From contig NZ_CP027706.1 of NCBI RefSeq assembly GCF_003850565.1, positions 6,516,001 to 6,580,000 on the forward strand: a stretch of 64,000 bases of DNA. The letters run 5' to 3'. Positions 11,001-20,372 of this stretch are shown in pieces. The position numbers and the translations under genes were made by a program. Within the stretch, counting starts at the first letter, position 1, and each line of letters opens with the position of its first letter. Below the pieces are notes generated by a model. That model searched no databases, was not told the origin of the DNA, and was given only the letters and a program-made list of their open reading frames with translations. Source of the stretch: Pseudomonas sessilinigenes (GTDB lineage: Bacteria; Pseudomonadota; Gammaproteobacteria; Pseudomonadales; Pseudomonadaceae).

Positions 11001-14000
11001 TGCCCGCCAGTCATGCTCGACAAAGTCCAGGTGGGCGCGCTTGCTCACTACCTGGATCGGCGCGGGCAATTCGCCCTGCCAGAGGAAACCGCTGCGCAGG
11101 ATGTCATGGCTGTCGATGGCCGCCTGCCAAGCCTGGCGGAAACGCTCAGGCTCCAGCCCATCCACGTCCAGCCGCAGTTGGTTGATGTAATCGCCCGCGC
11201 CCTGCTCGTAGAGGGTGTGGAACAGCATGCCCTGCTGCATCGGCGACAGTGGATAGAGGTCTTCGACCTCTGCCAGCGCCAATGGCAGTTGGTCCAGTTG
11301 CTGCTGGTTCAGGCCCGCCAACGGGAAGTCCGAAGGGGTTACACCGCGGTGCTCGGGCTGGCTGCAATGCTCGATCAGCGCCTTGAGCTCTCGGGCGTAG
11401 TCATCCGCCAGGCACTGGATGGTCGTGCTATCGAACATGGCCTGGCTGAAAGTCCAGCCCAGTTTCAATTGGCCGCCATAGACCTGGCCGTTGATGCTCA
11501 ACCAGTTGCCTAGTGGAGCCTGGGCGTCCTGATCGCGACCCTTGGCTTCAGCGCTCGGGGCAAACCAGGCATCCGGCTCGTCGAAGCTGCCGTCGAACTG
11601 ACCCAGGTAGTTGAAGGTGATGCGCGGCACCGCCAGCGCAGCCAGGGTCTGTTGTGCGGCCTCATCCCCCAGGTAACGCAAGACGCCAAAACCTAGGCCC
11701 TTGTTCGGTACCGCGCGCAGTTGCTCCTTGATGAACTTGATCGAGTCGGCCAGGGCCGGCTGCGGCGTCAGCTTCACCGGGAACACGCTGGTGAACCAAC
11801 CCACGGTGCGGCTCAGATCGATACTGTTGAACAGCTCCTCACGGCCGTGGCCTTCCAACTGCACCAGGGCGCTGTCCTGGCCAGTCCAGCGGGTGATGAC
11901 CCGGGCCAGTGCGGTGAGCAGCAGGTCATTGATCTGGGTGCGGTAAGCCGCTGGGGCATCTTGCAACAAACGCTGGGTATGAATCTGGTCCAGCTCGGTG
12001 CTGACGCTCAGTGCATCCTGGAGCACTGTCTGGCCGGTGGCCCGATCACAGGGCAAGTCCGACTCTACGCCTTGTAGCTGCGCCTGCCAGTAACCCAGCT
12101 CCTGCTGCAACGCCGCGCTGCCGGCATAGGCCTGCAATTGCCCAGCCCAAGACTGGAAAGAACTGGTCTTGGCCGGCAGCTTGATGGCTTGCCCGGCAGC
12201 TTGCTGCGCCAAGGCTTGCTGCAGATCCTCCAGCAGCACTCGCCAGGACACTCCATCCACCACCAGGTGATGGATAGCCAGCAACAAGCGCTGGGAGCCG
12301 TCTTGTAGAGTGAAGAGCACTGCACGCAGCAAAGGCCCCTGTTGCAGCTCGAGGCTGCGTTGCGCCGCATCGCACAAGGATGGCAGCGAACCTTCGGTGA
12401 CATTGTCCGCCAGCCACAACAACGCATCGGTTTGCATCGCTGCCAACGGCGCCGAGGTCACTTGCCCCAGCGGCGTATAAGTTGCGACCCAGGCTGGGGT
12501 TTTCTCAACAAAATTCAGCCGCAGGCCGTCGTGATGTTCGAGCAAGGCATGCAAGCCCTGCTCCAATGCCTTGGCGCTCAGGGTCTTCAATGGCTTGAGC
12601 AGCACCGACTGGTTCCAGTGATGCCGTTCCGGCACCGGTGTCTCGAAGAACCACTGCTGGATCGGCAGCAGCGGCATCTGCCCGCGCACCGGGCCCTGGT
12701 CGATCTGCAAACCGCCCTCGCCCTGCTCCGCCACCGTGGCCAGCCCCTGCACCGTCTGGTGCTGGAACAGGTCCTTGGGGGTGAAGCGGATACCGGCTTG
12801 CCGCGCCCGGCTGACCACCTGGATCGAGATGATCGAGTCACCGCCCAGCTCGAAGAAGTTATCGGTGACGCCCACCTGCTCAAGCTTCAGCACATCGGCC
12901 CAGATCGCGGCGATCTGTTGTTCCAGCTCGTTTTGCGGCGCCACGTAGGTCTGCTGCATCAGCTGCGCATCGACTTTCGGCAGCGACTTGCGGTCCAGCT
13001 TGCCGTTCGGTGTCAGCGGCAGTGCTTCGAGGAACAGCAGGTAGGTCGGTACCATGTAGTCCGGCAGGCTTTCCCGCAGGCGGGCCTTGATGCTCTCGCG
13101 CAACTGCGCCTGGCGCTCGTTGCTCGATGCCACCTCGGCGTCCACCGGCACGATATAGCCCACCAGTTGCTGGCCGCTCGGCCCTGGCTGGGCGATCACC
13201 GCCACTTCCAGCACCGGGTCCTGCTCCAGCAGGCGCGCTTCGATCTCGCCCAGCTCGATACGGAAGCCCCGCACCTTGACCTGGTGGTCGACACGCCCCA
13301 CGTACTCCACCAGGCCGTCGGTACGGTAGCGCGTCAGGTCACCGCTGCGGTACAACCGGGCACCGGTGGTGCTGTAGGGGTCAGGGATAAAGCGTTCCGC
13401 CGTCAGCCCCGGACGATCCAGGTAACCCCGGGCTACGCCCAGCCCACCCAGGTACAGCTCGCCCGCCACGCCCACCGGCAACAGGTTGAGGTTGGCATCG
13501 GCCACGTAGGCGCTGCGGTTGCCAACGATGTTGCCGATCGGCGCATAAGCTGCATCGCACGGGTCCCCCGCCTTAGCCTTCCAGATCAACGGCGTAACCA
13601 CCGTCTCGGTCGGGCCGTAGCCGTTGAAGATGTACTTCGGACGCAGCACTCGCCAGGCCAAGTCGTAACTGGCCTGGGGCACGGCATCGCCGCCGAAGCA
13701 GTAGACCCGCACCGCCGGTGGGTTGCCGTCGCGCTCGGCGTGTACCGCCAGTTGTTGCAGGTACACCGGCGGGAACACACCGACGGTGACACCGTAGCGA
13801 TGCATCTGTTCGTAGGTGAATTCCGGCGACCACACACTATCGTCGCGGATCAGCACGCTGGCGCCGTAGATCAGCGGGTGCATCCAGCCTTCGTGGGAGC
13901 CGTCGAAGGCGAAGGACATGAAATGCAGCTCGCAGTCCGCCGGGCTCATTTCATAACGCTCGCCGGTGGCCAGGCTGTGCATGGCCAGCGGGCCATGGGA

Positions 14001-17000
14001 CACCGCCACGCCCTTGGGCAAGCCGGTGGAGCCGGAGGTGTAGATCACATAGGCCAGGTTTTCCTCGGCCAGATCCACCTCCGGGCTGGTCGCAGGATAG
14101 GCCGCAAAATCCGCCGCGCCTTCGACGCTGAGGGTCGGCAAACCGTCCGGGATCGGCAAGCGCTCCAGCAGGTGATCCTGGGTCAGCAGCAGCCACGCGC
14201 CGCTGTCCTGCATCATGTAGCGCAGGCGGTCCTGGGGGTATTCGATATCCAGCGGCACATAGACACCGCCGGCCTTGAGCACCGCCAGGAAGGCCACCAT
14301 GATCTCCGCGCAGCGCGGCATGGCAATGGCCACCCGTACCTCCGGGCCCACTCCCAGCTCGATCAGCTTGTGCGCCAGTTGGTTGGCTTGCGTATCCAGC
14401 TCGCGATAGCTCAGGCGCTGCTCGGCGAAGAACACTGCCGGCGCGTCCGGGGCCTTGGCCGCCTGATCGGCGAACAGTTGATGGACAAAGCGGTGAGTCG
14501 GGTAGACCACATCGGTGTGGTCCCACTCCTGGCGAATGCGCCGCTGCTCGTCCTGGTTCAGCATCAGCAGCTCGCCGATCGCTTGCTGCGGCTCGAGCAT
14601 GCCCTGCAGCAGGTTTCGCCAATGATCGGCAAGACGCTCGATAGTCGAAACCTCAAACAGCTCGCCGGCGTAGATGAACGATGCATTGATCCCCGCGTCA
14701 GTCTCCAGGGTCTCCAGGGTCAGGTCGAATTGCGCCGTGCCGCCCTGAAGGACCATTTCTTGCGCCACAAGCCCTGGCAGGCTGGTGCCATCGGTACTTT
14801 CTCCGGCGATGCTCAAATGGTTGTACATCACCTGGAACAGCGGGTTCTGGTCCAGCGCACGCTGCGGCTTGAGGGCATCCACCAGGCGATCGAATGGCAG
14901 GTCCTGGTGGGCCTGGGCGGCCAACGCGGTCGCCTTCACCTGGCGCAGCAACTGCCCTACGACGAGGCTCGGCGCCAGGTCGACGCGCATGACCAGGGTG
15001 TTGACGAAGAAACCCATCACGCCTTCCATTTCCTGGTGGCGTCGATTGCTCACCGGAACCCCGATGCGGATATCCGGTTGATCCGAGTAGCGATGGAGCA
15101 AGAGCGCGAAGGACCCGAGGAACAGCTGGAACAGCGTCATGTCGTGGGCCTGCGCCAAGCGGCGCAGCCCTTGCTCCAGATCCACCGGCAAACGCAACCC
15201 CAAACGCTCCTGCCGATGGCTGACCAGCGCCTGGCGCGGGTGATCCACCGGCAGCTCCAGCACCGGGTGCTCCAACCCCAGTTGCTCGCGCCAGTAGTCC
15301 AGCTGGCGCTGCTGCTCTCCTTGCTCGAGCCAGGCCCGATGCCAGCTGGCATAGTCGGCGTACTGCACGCTCAACTCATCGAACTGCGCAACATGTCCCT
15401 GGACGAAGCCGCGGTAGAGCGCAACGAATTCCCGCGCCAGCACACTCATGGATGCACCATCGGAAATGATGTGGTGCAGCGTCACCACCAACAGGCAGTC
15501 CTGCTCCGCAATCTGCAGGACGCGGGCCCGACACAGCGGCCCGCGCTCCAGATCGAACAACTCCTGGGTCTCTGCCAGGGCGCGAGCCCGGATCGCCTCG
15601 TGGGACAGGCCCGGGGCAAGACTCTCCCAAGCCAGGGCAATCTCGCCCTGAGGGTGTACGACCTGGCACAGGGAGTCCTGGTTCTGGGTAAAAGTGGTGC
15701 GGAAGGCTTCATGGCGCTGTACCAGGACCTGGAAGGTCTGCCGCAGTGCCTCCGGGTCCAATACCCCCTGGAGCCGCACGATGATCGGTGTGTGATAAGC
15801 AGTGCTGTGCGGGTGCATCTGCCAGAACAACCACTGCCGCTGCTGGGCATGGGACACCGGCAGCGGCACCCCACGCTGCACGGCCTCGATGGTCGGCAGG
15901 CTAGCGGCGGCACAGTTCTGCACCTGCTCGACGAACTCGTCCAGGCGCGCCGTCTCGAACAGCACGCGCAAGGGCACATCAGCCGACAACAGCCGCCGCA
16001 CGCGAGAGATAATCTGGGTCGCCAGCAATGAATGGCCGCCCAGGGCAAAGAAGTTGTCACCCAGGCCTACGCGCTCGACCTTGAGTACCTCTTGCCAGAT
16101 CGACGCAATCCGCTGTTGCAGTTCGCTGACCGGCGCCACATGGACCTCGACCGATACCTGCTGTTGCAACGCAGGCAGTGCCCGCATATCCAGCTTACCG
16201 TTCGGAGTCAGTGGCATGTGCTCCAGCGCCACGAAATGCATGGGCACCATGTAGTCCGGCAACGTTGTGGCCAGTTGCCGGCGAATCTCCTGCCAGGCCT
16301 CCTCCGCCACCAGCCCCCCGGCCAGTACGACATAGGCCGCCACTTGCGGCTCATCGGCCGGCCGCACCACCTGCGCCACCGCATCCTCGACCCCGGGCAG
16401 TTGCTTGAGGGCAGAGGTGATCTCACCCAGCTCGATACGGTAACCACGAATCTTCACCTGATGGTCGATTCGCCCCAGGTAATCGAGCATGCCATCGTCC
16501 AGGTAACGCGCCAGATCCCCGGTCCGGTACAGGCGTTGGCCATCGCTGAAGGGGTCAGGGACAAAGCGCTCGGCAGTCAATGCCGCCCGGCGATGATAGC
16601 CACGCGCCAGCCCAGCTCCGCCCACGTAGAGCTCGGCAGGAGTGCCAGCGGCCACCGGTTGTAACGATGCATCCAGTACATGGGCACGCACGTTGGCCAG
16701 GGGCAATCCCAGGGGCACCACAGCCCGCGCATCATCCACCACGTCAGCGGCCATGGTCAGGGCGCCCACCGTGGTTTCCGTCGGGCCGTAGTGGTTGAAC
16801 ACCGCGCATTCTGGTGCCAATGCCTTGATTCTCGCTACCAGCCCGGTGGGGCAAGCCTCCCCTCCCAGTACCAGGCACTGCCTTGGCAAGGAACGCGCCG
16901 GCTGCTCGCACCCCATCAGCGCCAGCAGATGCGAAGGGACGATCTTCAACACGTCGATCTGCTGCACATGCAGATAGGCCGAAAAGGCCTCGGCATCCAA

Positions 17001-19190
17001 GCCGGTATCCAGATCGATGATATGCAGGCAACTACCGGAGCACAGGGCGCCGAACAACGTGGTATGCCCCAGGTCGGCGGCAATGGTCGAGACCACCGCC
17101 ATATTGCGCGCAGCCCCCAGGGGCAGGCGCTGGATGATCGCCTGCACGTAGTTGGCCAGGGCTCCATGGGAAATGCTGACCCCCTTGGCCGTGCCAGTGG
17201 AACCTGAGGTGTAGATCGAGTACGCCAGGTTCGCCGCCTCGACCCGCGGTAGCGTGGCCGAATGGCCGACAATCGGGGCCCAGTTATCCGGGCGGTCCAG
17301 CAACAGGACACCGACCTGGCTCGCCACGGGCAAACGATCCTGGACCCGGGACTCGCTCAACAACAGACGCACGCCACTGTCCTCGAGCATATGGCCCAGG
17401 CGTTGTTCGGGATATTGCGGGTCCAGCGGCACATAGGCACCACCGGCCTTGAGTACCGCCAGCAAACCGACCACCATTTCCAGCGAGCGCTCCACGGCGA
17501 TGCCCACCGGCACCTCCGGCCCCACTCCACGCGCCAGGAGAGCCACGGCCAGTCGATCGGCTTGCTGTTCCAGCTCGCGGTAGGTCAATACGCGCTCACC
17601 GAATACCAGGGCCGGCGCATCGGGCTGCAAACGAACCTGCTCACTGAACAGGTCGAGCACCGAATCGGCGCTGAATGACTGGACCATTCCGGCGCCCCGA
17701 TCCAGGGTTTCGCGGACCTGGCCGGCATCGAGTAGCGTCAGCTCGGCAATCGCCGAGTGCGGCTCGCGCACCATCGCCCACAGCAGGTTCTGCCAATGCC
17801 CCGCCATGCGCTCGATGGTCGACTGCTCGAAGAGCTGGCAGTCGTAGGTAAAAGCCGCTTGCAGGCGACCACCACGCTCGAAGGTATCCAGCGTCAGGTC
17901 GAATTGTACGGTTCGCTCGTTGCGTGGCAGTGCCTGTACCTCCAGCCCCGAACGACTGCGCAAGGCGGCCAGTTCGGTAACTTGCGGCTGATGGTTGTAA
18001 AGCACTTGGAACAAGGGGCTGTGGCTCAGGCTGCGCTCCAGCTGCAACGCCTCCACCAGGCGTTCGAAAGGCAACTCCTGATGAGCCTGCGCACCCAGGG
18101 TGGTCTCGCGGATATCGGCCAGCAATTGCTCGACCGTCACCTGCGGGCTCAACTCCGTACGCAACACCTGGGTATTGACGAAAAAGCCGATCAAGCCTTC
18201 GGCTTCCTGGCGCGTGCGGTTGGCGATCGGCACACCGACACGGATATCCTGCTGACCGCTGTATCGAGACAGCAGCAGCTTGAACCCAGCCAACAATACG
18301 GCAAACAGCGTCACTCCCTGCTTGCGGGCCAAGCCCCCCAACTGCTGGGCCAGGGAAGGGTCCAGGTCGAGGTCCAGACGGCGCCCCTGACGGCTGGAAT
18401 GGGCCTGGCGCGGATGATCGGTCGGCAGTTGCAGAACCGGATGCTCGTCCCCAAGCTTCGCCCGCCAGTACTCCAACTGCCGCTCCTGCTCTCCCGCCTC
18501 CAGCCAGCTGCGCTGCCACAAGGCATAGTCGCGGTACTGGATCGGCAAGGCCTGGACATCAAGGGATTCACCCTCGACCAAAGCATCGTAGGCACGCAGG
18601 AATTCCTCGATCAGCACCCCCATCGACCAACCATCAGCAACGATGTGGTGCAAGGTCAGGAGCATGACATGCTCCTGCGCGCCCAACTCCAACACACAAA
18701 CCCGTAGCAACGGCCCTTGCTGCAGATCGAAAGGCCGGCGAGCCTCGGCATCGGCCCGCAGCTGTACTTCAGCCTCGCGCTGCTCGGGAGCGAGCCCACA
18801 CAGATCCTGGTGGTCGATAGCCACCCGGGCCTCCAGGATGACTTGCCGAGGCTCGTCTTCTTCCAGACGAAACACCGTGCGCAGACTCTCGTGGCGGTCC
18901 AGCAACCAATCGAAGGCCCGGGCCAGCAGCCCGCGATCTAAAGGCCCTCGCAGGCGGACAGCGTTCGGCAGGTTGTAGGCGGCACTCTGCGGATCGAGCT
19001 GCCAAAGGAACCACATGCGCTGCTGCGCATAGGACAGCGCCTGGCGGCCAGGTACAGCGACCTCCGCAGGAATAGGCAGCAGAGAGAAATCGACACCTTC
19101 CTTGTCCAGCGCCTTCAAGAACAGCCGACGCTTTTCCAGCGGCAGTTCAATGAATCTGCGGGCGAGCTTCAAGGAGTCTTCTGCATTCAT
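8043..19190 (-). CDS. pvdI: Pyoverdine synthetase PvdI, three modules with one epimerase domain
   Basis: NRPS of 3715 aa with order C-A-T / C-A-T-E / C-A-T. The start MNAEDSLKLARRFIELP matches PvdI-type proteins. Landmarks: C1 HHIVADGWS near 180; A1 TSGSTG near 660 and YGPTE near 799; T1 LGGHSLLA near 1052; C2 HHIISDGAS near 1238; A2 TSGSTG near 1717; T2 LGGDSIIS near 2115 (the GGDS form used before E domains); E HHLVVDGVS near 2306; C3 HHILMDGWS near 2777, DCL-like as expected after E; A3 TSGSTG near 3246; T3 LGGHSLLV near 3650. Hand-read pockets: A1 D-L-T-K-V-G-H-V-G, close to the Asp code; A2 D-G-E-V-C-G-G-V-T, probably formyl-hydroxyornithine, made D by the E domain; A3 D-A-E-D-N-G-T-V-S, two acids, so a basic residue (Lys favoured). 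A PvdS-type promoter lies about 60 bp upstream. A3 and A2 calls are inference. Confidence 0.92.
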   Translation of the reverse strand: MNAEDSLKLARRFIELPLEKRRLFLKALDKEGVDFSLLPIPAEVAVPGRQALSYAQQRMWFLWQLDPQSAAYNLPNAVRLRGPLDRGLLARAFDWLLDRHESLRTVFRLEEDEPRQVILEARVAIDHQDLCGLAPEQREAEVQLRADAEARRPFDLQQGPLLRVCVLELGAQEHVMLLTLHHIVADGWSMGVLIEEFLRAYDALVEGESLDVQALPIQYRDYALWQRSWLEAGEQERQLEYWRAKLGDEHPVLQLPTDHPRQAHSSRQGRRLDLDLDPSLAQQLGGLARKQGVTLFAVLLAGFKLLLSRYSGQQDIRVGVPIANRTRQEAEGLIGFFVNTQVLRTELSPQVTVEQLLADIRETTLGAQAHQELPFERLVEALQLERSLSHSPLFQVLYNHQPQVTELAALRSRSGLEVQALPRNERTVQFDLTLDTFERGGRLQAAFTYDCQLFEQSTIERMAGHWQNLLWAMVREPHSAIAELTLLDAGQVRETLDRGAGMVQSFSADSVLDLFSEQVRLQPDAPALVFGERVLTYRELEQQADRLAVALLARGVGPEVPVGIAVERSLEMVVGLLAVLKAGGAYVPLDPQYPEQRLGHMLEDSGVRLLLSESRVQDRLPVASQVGVLLLDRPDNWAPIVGHSATLPRVEAANLAYSIYTSGSTGTAKGVSISHGALANYVQAIIQRLPLGAARNMAVVSTIAADLGHTTLFGALCSGSCLHIIDLDTGLDAEAFSAYLHVQQIDVLKIVPSHLLALMGCEQPARSLPRQCLVLGGEACPTGLVARIKALAPECAVFNHYGPTETTVGALTMAADVVDDARAVVPLGLPLANVRAHVLDASLQPVAAGTPAELYVGGAGLARGYHRRAALTAERFVPDPFSDGQRLYRTGDLARYLDDGMLDYLGRIDHQVKIRGYRIELGEITSALKQLPGVEDAVAQVVRPADEPQVAAYVVLAGGLVAEEAWQEIRRQLATTLPDYMVPMHFVALEHMPLTPNGKLDMRALPALQQQVSVEVHVAPVSELQQRIASIWQEVLKVERVGLGDNFFALGGHSLLATQIISRVRRLLSADVPLRVLFETARLDEFVEQVQNCAAASLPTIEAVQRGVPLPVSHAQQRQWLFWQMHPHSTAYHTPIIVRLQGVLDPEALRQTFQVLVQRHEAFRTTFTQNQDSLCQVVHPQGEIALAWESLAPGLSHEAIRARALAETQELFDLERGPLCRARVLQIAEQDCLLVVTLHHIISDGASMSVLAREFVALYRGFVQGHVAQFDELSVQYADYASWHRAWLEQGEQQRQLDYWREQLGLEHPVLELPVDHPRQALVSHRQERLGLRLPVDLEQGLRRLAQAHDMTLFQLFLGSFALLLHRYSDQPDIRIGVPVSNRRHQEMEGVMGFFVNTLVMRVDLAPSLVVGQLLRQVKATALAAQAHQDLPFDRLVDALKPQRALDQNPLFQVMYNHLSIAGESTDGTSLPGLVAQEMVLQGGTAQFDLTLETLETDAGINASFIYAGELFEVSTIERLADHWRNLLQGMLEPQQAIGELLMLNQDEQRRIRQEWDHTDVVYPTHRFVHQLFADQAAKAPDAPAVFFAEQRLSYRELDTQANQLAHKLIELGVGPEVRVAIAMPRCAEIMVAFLAVLKAGGVYVPLDIEYPQDRLRYMMQDSGAWLLLTQDHLLERLPIPDGLPTLSVEGAADFAAYPATSPEVDLAEENLAYVIYTSGSTGLPKGVAVSHGPLAMHSLATGERYEMSPADCELHFMSFAFDGSHEGWMHPLIYGASVLIRDDSVWSPEFTYEQMHRYGVTVGVFPPVYLQQLAVHAERDGNPPAVRVYCFGGDAVPQASYDLAWRVLRPKYIFNGYGPTETVVTPLIWKAKAGDPCDAAYAPIGNIVGNRSAYVADANLNLLPVGVAGELYLGGLGVARGYLDRPGLTAERFIPDPYSTTGARLYRSGDLTRYRTDGLVEYVGRVDHQVKVRGFRIELGEIEARLLEQDPVLEVAVIAQPGPSGQQLVGYIVPVDAEVASSNERQAQLRESIKARLRESLPDYMVPTYLLFLEALPLTPNGKLDRKSLPKVDAQLMQQTYVAPQNELEQQIAAIWADVLKLEQVGVTDNFFELGGDSIISIQVVSRARQAGIRFTPKDLFQHQTVQGLATVAEQGEGGLQIDQGPVRGQMPLLPIQQWFFETPVPERHHWNQSVLLKPLKTLSAKALEQGLHALLEHHDGLRLNFVEKTPAWVATYTPLGQVTSAPLAAMQTDALLWLADNVTEGSLPSLCDAAQRSLELQQGPLLRAVLFTLQDGSQRLLLAIHHLVVDGVSWRVLLEDLQQALAQQAAGQAIKLPAKTSSFQSWAGQLQAYAGSAALQQELGYWQAQLQGVESDLPCDRATGQTVLQDALSVSTELDQIHTQRLLQDAPAAYRTQINDLLLTALARVITRWTGQDSALVQLEGHGREELFNSIDLSRTVGWFTSVFPVKLTPQPALADSIKFIKEQLRAVPNKGLGFGVLRYLGDEAAQQTLAALAVPRITFNYLGQFDGSFDEPDAWFAPSAEAKGRDQDAQAPLGNWLSINGQVYGGQLKLGWTFSQAMFDSTTIQCLADDYARELKALIEHCSQPEHRGVTPSDFPLAGLNQQQLDQLPLALAEVEDLYPLSPMQQGMLFHTLYEQGAGDYINQLRLDVDGLEPERFRQAWQAAIDSHDILRSGFLWQGELPAPIQVVSKRAHLDFVEHDWRATEFAPAALDGLAEEERLRGFDLLAAPLLRLTLVRTGEKRHHLIYTNHHILMDGWSNSRLLGEVLQRYAGQFASQVPGRYRDYIAWLQRQDATLSEHFWKQQLATLDEPTRLAQAISRSDQAPTGQGYAAYQQHLDLQQTQRLSEFARQQKVTVNTLVQAAWLLLLQRYTGQDTVVFGATVSGRPAELKGVEQQIGLFINTLPVVAAPRPDMPVGDWLQLVQERNLALRDFEHTPLYEVQRWAGLGGEALFDNILVFENYPVSEALAQGAPAQLSFGVAANHEQTNYPLTLSVYLGQTLAFDYSYALEHFGQANIQQLAAYLQQLLMVMVEQPQCSIGELSLIGATERGLIEQQRSRIPARHLSPLCVQQLVEVQAEQTPDALALLCAGQQLGYGQLNQRANQLAHKLIELGIGPDVRVGIAVERGLEMIVGLLAVLKAGGAYVPLDPEYPQDRLHYMMQDSGIQLLLTQSPLLERLRGAVEIPHLCLDSYQQGFEGYSLENPSPRAQADNLAYVMYTSGSTGRPKGVGISHSALSQHAQVSRDYFNMSAADRGLQFSTFNFDAFVEQLYPALICGASVVIRGKELWDSETFYRELIEQGISIVDLSTAYWFMLGKDFAAGEPRDFGRLRQLNLGGEAMAAEGVAAWKKAGLKHACLLNTYGPTEATVSVTTHDCSRYLQDGEALPSQIPLGKGLPGRSIYLLDNSGNLTLSGATGELMIGGELLARGYHDRPGLTAERFIPDPFSTDGGRLYRSGDLARYDADGVVEYAGRIDHQVKIRGFRIEMGEIEARLLEQMQVREAVVLAQEAAGGPQLVAYLVAAAGVAADSQEDQAQLREQLREALKEVLPDYMLPAHLLFLEALPLSPNGKLDRKALPQADASFWQQAYIAPESELEQQVAAIWAQVLEVEQVGMNDNFFELGGHSLLVTSMVSRVQLKLGRQVSVQMAFEFPTLGLFVNQLQQAAGQVQSADLSALELLLDEMEAV

Positions 19191-19249
19191 CGGGAGTCAT
19201 CCGTACTTACTTGTTGGGTATCGGGCACTAGCCCAGTCATCCCTACGGA

Positions 19250-19273
19250 ACGGATGAAGCCCCGGAAAAATTA
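19250..19273 (-). promoter_or_regulatory. PvdS-type (iron starvation) promoter of pvdI
   Basis: Read on the minus strand this is TAATT, 16 nt, CGT. The PvdS consensus, as I know it, is TAAAT-N16/17-CGT, so there is one mismatch in the -35 block and exact spacing. It lies 60 bp before the pvdI start, leaving a short leader of about 50 nt. No good sigma-70 promoter was seen in this gap. Confidence 0.65.
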
Positions 19274-19341
19274 ACTCCGCGCACCGCCCAAACGACCAAT
19301 GCGCATGCCTCTACAGGCCACTGGAGGGTCAGCGGCGGCGG

Positions 19342-19365
19342 TAAATCCACCCAGTAATCCTTCGT
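19342..19365 (+). promoter_or_regulatory. PvdS-type (iron starvation) promoter, exact match
   Basis: TAAAT at 19342-19346, 16 nt, CGT at 19363-19365: an exact fit to the PvdS box. It faces the siderophore-interacting flavoprotein and lies 36 bp before the chosen start at 19401. It would lie inside the coding region if that gene began at the in-frame ATG at 19299, which argues for the later start. Confidence 0.75.
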
Positions 19366-19400
19366 TTCTTCTTCAATCCTTCCAGCAGCAGGTAATGCTC

Positions 19401-20369
19401 ATGTCTTCCGCCCAATCGCTGACCGACATCCTCGCCCAAGGCTTGCGCAAACTGACCGGTATCGACCGACCAAAACCCAAGGGCTACCGGGTGATCAACG
19501 TCGAACTCAAGCAGCGCATTGCCCTCAGCCCCTCCCTGGTGCGCCTGGTATTCAGCGGCGATGACATCGCCCAGGCCCGCACCCTGGCCCCGGACCAGCG
19601 CATCAAGCTGCTGTTTCCCGCGGCCGACGGTAGCCCCCCGCAATTGCCGGTGGAGGGCGACTGGCATGCCGTGCGGCGCAAGCTGCCGAGCGAGCAGCAA
19701 CCACCGATGCGCACCTACACCATCCGAGCGCTGCGCCTGCAACCGGCGGAGCTGGATGTGGACTTCGTGCTGCATGGGATCAATGGGCCGGCTTCGAGCT
19801 GGGCCACTTGTGCCCGGCCAGGCGACCGCTTGCAAATGGTGGTGCCGAACAAGGCCTTCAGTGGCGACCCCGGCGGCTATGAATGGATTCCACCGAGCGG
19901 CATCCGCAAGGTTTTGCTGATGGGTGACGAAACCGCCCTGCCTGCCATTGCCGGGATTCTCGAAGAACTCAAGCAATACCCGGACTACCCGGATGTGCAG
20001 GTGTTCATCGAGGTACCCCACGAACATGACTGCATCGAGCTGGGCTGCCACCCGCTAACCCGGTTGAACTGGCTGCCTCGCGACCTGCTCGACGCCCAGC
20101 ATGGCGAACCCTTGATCCATGCCGCTCGGGAGCTGGCCGAGCTGCCACCACCCAGCGCTGGAAGACGACCGGTCAAGAATGCCGGGCGCGACGAACAGGA
20201 ACGTCCTTGGGAAACCGCAGCGCCAGCGGACAACCAGTTCTATGCCTGGGTCGCCGGCGAATCGGCCACGGTGATGAAGATCCGCCGCCATCTGATCAAC
20301 GAGCGCGGCCAGGAGCGGCGCAACCTGACCCTGATGGGTTATTGGCGCATGGGCACTTCGCTGGGTTGA
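19401..20369 (+). CDS. Siderophore-interacting protein, FAD-dependent ferric-siderophore reductase family
   Basis: 322 aa protein of the SIP/ViuB/YqjH group, cytoplasmic flavin reductases that release iron from ferric siderophores using NAD(P)H. Evidence: the FAD-binding motif MRTYTIRAL near residue 103, a central GDETALPAI segment typical of the NAD-binding half, and a C-terminal YWRMG end. ATG 19401 is chosen over in-frame ATGs at 19395 and 19299 because AGGTAA sits just upstream and an exact PvdS box lies at 19342-19365. It is divergent from pvdI, so it is probably induced with pyoverdine. Substrate (ferripyoverdine or another siderophore) is not shown by sequence. A stretch after residue 250 rich in Pro, Arg and Glu looks like a linker insertion. 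Confidence 0.85.
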   Translation: MSSAQSLTDILAQGLRKLTGIDRPKPKGYRVINVELKQRIALSPSLVRLVFSGDDIAQARTLAPDQRIKLLFPAADGSPPQLPVEGDWHAVRRKLPSEQQPPMRTYTIRALRLQPAELDVDFVLHGINGPASSWATCARPGDRLQMVVPNKAFSGDPGGYEWIPPSGIRKVLLMGDETALPAIAGILEELKQYPDYPDVQVFIEVPHEHDCIELGCHPLTRLNWLPRDLLDAQHGEPLIHAARELAELPPPSAGRRPVKNAGRDEQERPWETAAPADNQFYAWVAGESATVMKIRRHLINERGQERRNLTLMGYWRMGTSLG

Positions 20370-20372
20370 TCC

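Noticed and set aside
1672..18707. Long plus-strand open frames opposite the synthetase genes, up to about 1200 codons
   Set aside because: They are antisense shadows of GC-rich NRPS genes. They have no ribosome sites, are rich in His, Gln and Arg, and mirror the repeated domains.
1456..19190. Lipopeptide (orfamide- or viscosin-like) synthetase
   Set aside because: The genes start with PvdI and PvdD-type N termini, the pocket codes include Asp, a basic residue and Thr in pyoverdine order, and PvdS boxes stand upstream. No lipo-initiation C domain is seen at the start of pvdI.
19299..19400. Upstream ATG (19299) as the start of the siderophore-interacting protein
   Set aside because: It would place the exact PvdS box inside the gene and adds a low-complexity extension not typical of the family.
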